DNA of 64,000 nt from positions 1 through 64,000 of the forward strand of contig JAABTN010000012.1 in the NCBI GenBank assembly GCA_011389895.1, in the 5' to 3' direction. Shown here piece after piece: positions 60,005 to 64,000 of this stretch. The stretch is from Maritimibacter sp. Lineage in GTDB: Bacteria > Pseudomonadota > Alphaproteobacteria > Rhodobacterales > Rhodobacteraceae. How positions within the stretch are numbered: position 1 is the first letter of the stretch; every line of letters starts with the position of its first letter. The notes under the pieces were generated by a model that saw nothing but the letters and a program-made list of their open reading frames with translations, was not told the DNA's origin and searched no databases. Both the position numbers and the translations under genes were made by a program.

Positions 60005-62128
60005 TTATGGCGCGCGGGCCAGGTCCCGGTGCCGTTTGATCTGGGCCACTTCGGTCTCTGCCTCGAGAACCAGCATGACGGCATGCAGATGCTCTATATC
60101 GCGCAGGTCGACATCGAGAAGAATTTTGAAGTAATCCGGCTTCCGGTCGATGAAGTGCAGGTCCGAGATATTGGCCTTCTGCTCGCCAATCAATGTGCAG
60201 ATATGCCCCAGAACGCCGGCATCGTTCGTGATGGTGATTTCCAGCGTCACGGCATGCACCGGCGGATGCGTGCCGGAATGCCAATGCACATCGACCCAGC
60301 GGGAACTGTCATCCTCGACATTGCTCAGCGCGAGACAGTCGATGGCGTGAACCATCACGCCTTTGCCGCGATAGGTGATGCCGACGATCCTTTCGCCCGG
60401 CACAGGCTGACAACATTGCGCGCGGGTATAGCTCTGATCAGGTTGAAGCCCGATCACGGCGCGTTCCATCACCACGGCCTCGCGCCCCTTCGACGCATCG
60501 GGATAGAGAAGCGCCACGACATCGCGGGCGGCGAGATCGGCGGACCCGAGGCGGGCCAAAAGCTCATCCCCGTCGCGCAGGCCAAGCTGCTTTGCTGCCG
60601 TCGACAGGGCCTTGTCCGTCGCCTTGCGCCCGACGTGGTCGAAGGCGACCCGTGCCAGTTCACGCCCCAACTTGATGAACCGCTCCCGGTCCTCTTCGCG
60701 CAGCCGCCTTCGAATGGCGCTCTTGGCCCGGCCGGTGACTGCGATGTCGAGCCACGTTGCCTGTGGGCTCTGGCCCTCGGCGGTGATGATTTCGACCGAT
60801 TGGCCGTTCTTGATCCGGGTCCAAAGCGGCACGCGGATGCTGTCGACGCGCGCGCCCACGCAGCTATCGCCGACCCGCGTGTGAACCGCGTAGGCGAAAT
60901 CGAGCGGCGTTGCCCCGCGCGGCAGCTTGACCACCTCGCCCTTCGGGGTGAAGCAGAACACCTTGTCGGCATACATTTCGAGTTTGACGTTCTCGAGAAA
61001 CTCGTCGTGATCCTCGGCATTCTCGAACCGCTCGGTCAGGCTGGCGATCCATTTCGCCGGGTCTACGGCAAAGGGGTTCTCGGCGCGCACCCCGTCCTTG
61101 TAGGACCAATGCGCGGCGACCCCGGATTCGGCCACGTCATGCATCTGCCGGGTGCGAATTTGAATTTCCACGCGTTTGCCGTCGCGCCCCGAAACCGTGG
61201 TGTGGATCGACCGGTAGCCGTTCGATTTCGGCTGGCTGATATAATCCTTGAACCGGCCCGGCACCGACCGCCAGCGTTGGTGCACCGCGCCCAGAACCCG
61301 GTAACAATCCGCCTCGTTCTCGGTGATCACGCGAAACCCGTAGGTGTCCGACAGGCGCGAGAAGCTTTGATCTTTCTCCTGCATCTTGCGCCAGATGGAA
61401 TAGGGTTTCTTGGCCCGGCCAAACACCTCGGCGTGAATATCCGCCGCATCAAGTTCCTTGCGAATGTCCTTGGTGATCTTCTCGATCACGTCCCCCGATT
61501 CCTGTTGCAACCGGATGAAGCGGCGAATGATCGAGGTTCGGGCTTCGGGGTTGAGCACGTGGAATGCGAGGTCTTCCAATTCCTCCCGCATCCATTGCAT
61601 CCCCATGCGGCCCGCGAGCGGCGCGAAGATATCCATCGTCTCGCGCGCCTTTTGCAGCTGCTTCTCGGGCCGCATCGCGCGGATCGTGCGCATGTTGTGC
61701 AAACGGTCGGCGATCTTCACGAGGATCACCCGCAGATCCTTCGACATGGCCATGAAGAGCTTGCGGAAATTCTCGGCCTGCTTGGTCTCGGTCGAGGACA
61801 ACTGAAGGTTGGTCAGCTTGGTGACCCCATCCACCAGTTCGGCGATCTCGTCGCCGAAGGTGCCCGAGATTTCGGAATAGGTCGATCCGGTGTCCTCGAT
61901 CGTGTCGTGCAACAGCGCGGTGATGATCGTGGCATCGTCCAGCCGCTGTTCGGCGAGAACATGCGCGACGGCGAGGGGATGGGTGAAATAGGGCTCGCCG
62001 GAATGGCGATACTGCCCCTCATGCATGCGCCGCCCGTAGTCGAAGGCGGCGCGAATGAGTTCGGAATTTGATTTTGGGTTGTAGGCGCGGACCTTCGCGA
62101 CAAGCTCTTCGGGAGATAGCTCGCTCAT
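60005..62128 (-). CDS. rsh: bifunctional (p)ppGpp synthetase/hydrolase (RelA/SpoT homologue)
   Basis: A 707-residue protein that makes and degrades the alarmone (p)ppGpp. The N-terminal HD hydrolase domain has ALLHDTIEDT (His74-Asp75, Glu78-Asp79). The synthetase domain includes RFKDYISQPKSNGYRSIHTT, where RFKD is the RxKD form found in bifunctional enzymes. TGS (VFCFTPKGEVVKLPRGATPL) and a C-terminal ACT domain follow. Alphaproteobacteria usually have this single long enzyme. It follows rpoZ. Confidence 0.95.
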   Translation of the reverse strand: MSELSPEELVAKVRAYNPKSNSELIRAAFDYGRRMHEGQYRHSGEPYFTHPLAVAHVLAEQRLDDATIITALLHDTIEDTGSTYSEISGTFGDEIAELVDGVTKLTNLQLSSTETKQAENFRKLFMAMSKDLRVILVKIADRLHNMRTIRAMRPEKQLQKARETMDIFAPLAGRMGMQWMREELEDLAFHVLNPEARTSIIRRFIRLQQESGDVIEKITKDIRKELDAADIHAEVFGRAKKPYSIWRKMQEKDQSFSRLSDTYGFRVITENEADCYRVLGAVHQRWRSVPGRFKDYISQPKSNGYRSIHTTVSGRDGKRVEIQIRTRQMHDVAESGVAAHWSYKDGVRAENPFAVDPAKWIASLTERFENAEDHDEFLENVKLEMYADKVFCFTPKGEVVKLPRGATPLDFAYAVHTRVGDSCVGARVDSIRVPLWTRIKNGQSVEIITAEGQSPQATWLDIAVTGRAKSAIRRRLREEDRERFIKLGRELARVAFDHVGRKATDKALSTAAKQLGLRDGDELLARLGSADLAARDVVALLYPDASKGREAVVMERAVIGLQPDQSYTRAQCCQPVPGERIVGITYRGKGVMVHAIDCLALSNVEDDSSRWVDVHWHSGTHPPVHAVTLEITITNDAGVLGHICTLIGEQKANISDLHFIDRKPDYFKILLDVDLRDIEHLHAVMLVLEAETEVAQIKRHRDLARAP

Positions 62129-62149
62129 GGCCGTGCGTCAGGTCGGGGG

Positions 62150-62506
62150 TCAGCCCTGACCCTGTGCCTCCATGAGCGCGCGAAGCAGCTTCTCGTCGGT
62201 CATGTCGTCATCGTCGGGCTTGTCCGGCGTTTCCTGACCCATGAGCAGCGCCATCTGGTCATCTTCCGGCTCATCGACTTCGATCTGGGTCTGGTTGCTT
62301 TCGATCATCCGTTCCTGAAGCGCATCCGCCGTCTGGGTTTCATCGGCGATCTCACGCAGGGCGACGACCGGATTCTTGTCGTTGTCGCGATCCACGGTGA
62401 CCGGGGAACCGGACGAGATTTCGCGCGCACGATGTGCGGCGAGCATCACCAGATCAAATCGGTTCGGAACCTTGTCAACGCAGTCTTCAACCGTCACGCG
62501 GGCCAT
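62150..62506 (-). CDS. rpoZ: RNA polymerase omega subunit
   Basis: A 118-residue protein with the omega signature [20 protein letters not shown], then [12 protein letters not shown] and [12 protein letters not shown]. It assists assembly of beta' and contributes to ppGpp binding, which fits its place right before rsh. ATG 62506 has GGAG upstream. The acidic C-terminal extension (about 75-118) is longer than in E. coli, as usual in this class. Confidence 0.95.
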   Translation of the reverse strand: MARVTVEDCVDKVPNRFDLVMLAAHRAREISSGSPVTVDRDNDKNPVVALREIADETQTADALQERMIESNQTQIEVDEPEDDQMALLMGQETPDKPDDDDMTDEKLLRALMEAQGQG

Positions 62507-62668
62507 CAGGGTCTCCAATCATCAGAAGCGTGTGAACGCGCGTTCTATGCGGATCATGGGCGAATGACAAGGGGAATCCATGGGTTCAAACGGGTCAATC
62601 AGCGGCATTTTGCCTTTTTTCGCAGGCCTTCCGCCCCGATTTTGCGCAGGCTGTGCCGGCTGCTACGG

Positions 62669-63256
62669 TCACAGAGGTTTCACGACCGCGACCTCGTCCG
62701 GGGGCAGATCGGCCAGCATGTCGCGGATCGTCTTGCCCAACAGCGGGTGGTGCCAATCCGGCGCCACGTCCGCGGCGGGCACGAGAACAAAGGCCCTGTC
62801 CTGCATCCTCGGATGGGGCAGCAAGAGCGTTTCGGGGGCGGATTTTCGCTGAGCCTCGAACGGCATCTCGACCCATTCACGAAGCGTGGGCTGGTCAGGC
62901 AGGATTTTTTGGTCCATCGTGAGCAGATCGAGATCGAGCGTCCGATTGGTCCAGCGCACAGCGCGTTGCCGGTCGAAATCCGCCTCGATTGCGTGGAGGC
63001 AGGACAGGACTGCGTCGGCTGCAATGTGGCTTTCACACAGGGCAACGGCGTTCACGACATCAGGTTCCGCACCAGCGGGCACGAAAGGAGACTGGAACAG
63101 GCGACTTCGGGCGACGAGAGTGATCGGCCCGCGGTCCAACGAGGACAAAGCAGCGTTAACCGTATCAACAGGACCACCGGCGTGTGACGTTGCGTTACTG
63201 CCCAGGGCGACCAAAAAGGTGCCCTCGCGTAAACCGGGACTTGTGTCTTGTGGCAT
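62669..63256 (-). CDS. folK: 6-hydroxymethyl-dihydropterin pyrophosphokinase
   Basis: A 195-residue enzyme of folate synthesis that transfers pyrophosphate from ATP to hydroxymethyl-dihydropterin. The family motifs are LVALGSNATSHAGGP near the start and WTNRTLDLDLLTMDQ with the Mg-binding Asp pair, followed by LLLPHPRMQDRAFVLVPAAD. No folB or folP is next to it. Divergent from the NYN gene. Confidence 0.94.
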   Translation of the reverse strand: MPQDTSPGLREGTFLVALGSNATSHAGGPVDTVNAALSSLDRGPITLVARSRLFQSPFVPAGAEPDVVNAVALCESHIAADAVLSCLHAIEADFDRQRAVRWTNRTLDLDLLTMDQKILPDQPTLREWVEMPFEAQRKSAPETLLLPHPRMQDRAFVLVPAADVAPDWHHPLLGKTIRDMLADLPPDEVAVVKPL

Positions 63257-63355
63257 GGGCTTCGCTCCTTATGTTCCGCGCAGATTCGTCGGTGCCATAT
63301 TTTTTCGCTTACCACTCACGGCAGCACCGGCGAACAGAATTCGGAAGGATGGATT

Positions 63356-63943
63356 ATGTTCTACAAGGATGAGCGCCTTGCGCTCTTCATTGATGGCTCG
63401 AACCTTTTCGCAGCGGGTAAATCGCTCGGGTTCGACATCGACTACAAACTCTTGCGACAGGAGTTCATGCGCCGCGGAAAGCTTCTGCGCGCGTTCTACT
63501 ATACCGCGCTTTTGGAGAATGACGAATATTCGCCGATTCGCCCGCTTGTCGATTGGCTCCACTACAACGGCTTCACCATGGTGACGAAGCCCGCCAAGGA
63601 GTTCACGGATTCTATGGGGCGGCGCAAGGTGAAGGGCAACATGGATATCGAGCTTTCGGTCGATGCCATGGAGATCGCGCCCTTCGTCGATCACATCGTG
63701 CTGTTTTCCGGCGATGGCGATTTTCGCCCACTTGTCGAAGGGTTGCAGCGCAAGGGCGTGCGCGTGTCGGTCGTTTCAACGATCCGAAGCCAACCGCCGA
63801 TGATCGCGGATGAGCTGCGGCGCCAGGCCGACAATTTCATCGAGCTCAACGATCTGAAGGATGTGATCGGACGCCCGCCGCGCGAAGATCAGCGCCTGTC
63901 GAACGATCATGAGGAAGACGAGGAGCAAGACGAAGACGCCTGA
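63356..63943 (+). CDS. NYN-domain (LabA/DUF88) putative ribonuclease
   Basis: A 195-residue protein with a PIN-like NYN domain. The first acidic site is ERLALFIDGSNLFAAGKSLG, the second is MDIELSVDAMEIAP, and the third is IVLFSGDGDFRPLVEGLQRK. These Asp residues would bind Mg in an RNA-cleaving site. The C-terminal tail is very acidic (DHEEDEEQDEDA). ATG 63356 has GGAAGGA upstream; the longer frame to 63248 overlaps folK. The RNA target is unknown. Confidence 0.9.
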   Translation: MFYKDERLALFIDGSNLFAAGKSLGFDIDYKLLRQEFMRRGKLLRAFYYTALLENDEYSPIRPLVDWLHYNGFTMVTKPAKEFTDSMGRRKVKGNMDIELSVDAMEIAPFVDHIVLFSGDGDFRPLVEGLQRKGVRVSVVSTIRSQPPMIADELRRQADNFIELNDLKDVIGRPPREDQRLSNDHEEDEEQDEDA

Positions 63944-63966
63944 CCGCGTCATCTGACGACATTGGA

Positions 63967-63996
63967 AACACCCGGCCAGTCGCGGTCGGGTGTTTT
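63967..63996 (+). terminator. intrinsic terminator of the NYN gene
   Basis: An 8-bp stem (63967-63974 with 63987-63994), extended by two more GC pairs and a wobble, ending in TTTT. It lies 23 bases after the stop codon. Confidence 0.8.
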
Positions 63997-64000
63997 CGTT

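Noticed and set aside
59549-62071. 840-codon open frame opposite rsh
   Set aside because: The longest frame in the window, but antisense to a complete RelA/SpoT protein and of typical shadow composition.
62606-62632. Terminator between folK and rpoZ
   Set aside because: GGCATTTTGCC followed by six T has only a 4-bp stem and points along the plus strand, where no gene precedes it.

Overview
The window is high-GC, gene-dense chromosomal DNA from an alphaproteobacterium, most likely a marine member of the Rhodobacteraceae (Roseobacter group). The evidence is gene content: an ectABC-ask ectoine operon with its own MarR-type regulator, a monomeric isocitrate dehydrogenase, the alphaproteobacterial general stress locus phyR/nepR/ecfG, a Rhodobacterales-type flagellar cluster with a SltF-like transglycosylase and MotE-like protein, and CtrA-type boxes at the flagellar divergons. 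No phage, insertion sequence, CRISPR array or restriction/defence system was seen, and no gene-free stretch exceeds 300 bases.

Layout. (1) 1-1.8 kb: a small membrane protein, an exported protein of unknown function, a NusG/RfaH-like protein and an initiator tRNA-Met. (2) 2.0-4.2 kb: icd, with a clear terminator. (3) 4.4-8.85 kb: ectA-ectB-ectC-ask on the minus strand, with a divergent MarR regulator and repeated TATCTA motifs between them. (4) 8.9-11 kb: a large exported SGNH hydrolase. (5) 11.1-14.6 kb: phyR diverging from nepR-ecfG-histidine kinase. The two transcripts appear to start from overlapping EcfG-type promoters built on one inverted repeat. (6) 14.6-20.2 kb: a glycine-zipper lipoprotein, glyoxalase I, tRNA hydroxylase TrhO, a membrane protein, a Deg protease, nicotinamidase and a patatin-like phospholipase.

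(7) 20.35-45.95 kb: a 26-kb flagellar cluster in five blocks. These are fliI (-); flgB-flgC-fliE-fliQ-flgF-flgG-flgA-flgH-fliL-like (+); fliL-unknown-motE-like-motA-800 aa unknown-sltF-flhA-fliR-flhB-131 aa unknown (-); fliF-fliH-fliN-fliP (+); and flgI-flgL-flgK-flgE with motB (-). Together they supply the MS ring, export gate, rod, P and L rings, hook, hook-filament junction and stators. fliG, fliM, flgD, fliK, flgJ, fliJ and flagellin were not found and must lie elsewhere or be replaced. CtrA-like TTAA-N7-TTAA boxes precede the fliL/fliF, flgE and motB units, and an N8 variant precedes flgB/fliI.

(8) 46-64 kb: a DapB-like reductase lacking the catalytic histidine, a THUMP-domain RNA methyltransferase, a SpoIIAA-like protein, 1-Cys peroxiredoxin, aldehyde dehydrogenase, a hairpin-rich intergenic element, DoxX, DUF1491 and era, an M24 metallopeptidase related to DddP, truncated globin, an EamA transporter, and a housekeeping run rpoZ-rsh-DUF2062-pdxJ-membrane protein-acpS-lepB-rnc, then folK and a NYN-domain protein.

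Nothing here looks like a wholly unknown multi-gene system. The best leads are the palindromic double EcfG promoter, the uncharacterised proteins inside the flagellar operons (especially the 800-residue exported one), and two enzyme homologues missing catalytic residues (DapB-like and DddP-like). All assignments come from reading the sequence and remembered family features; no database search was run.
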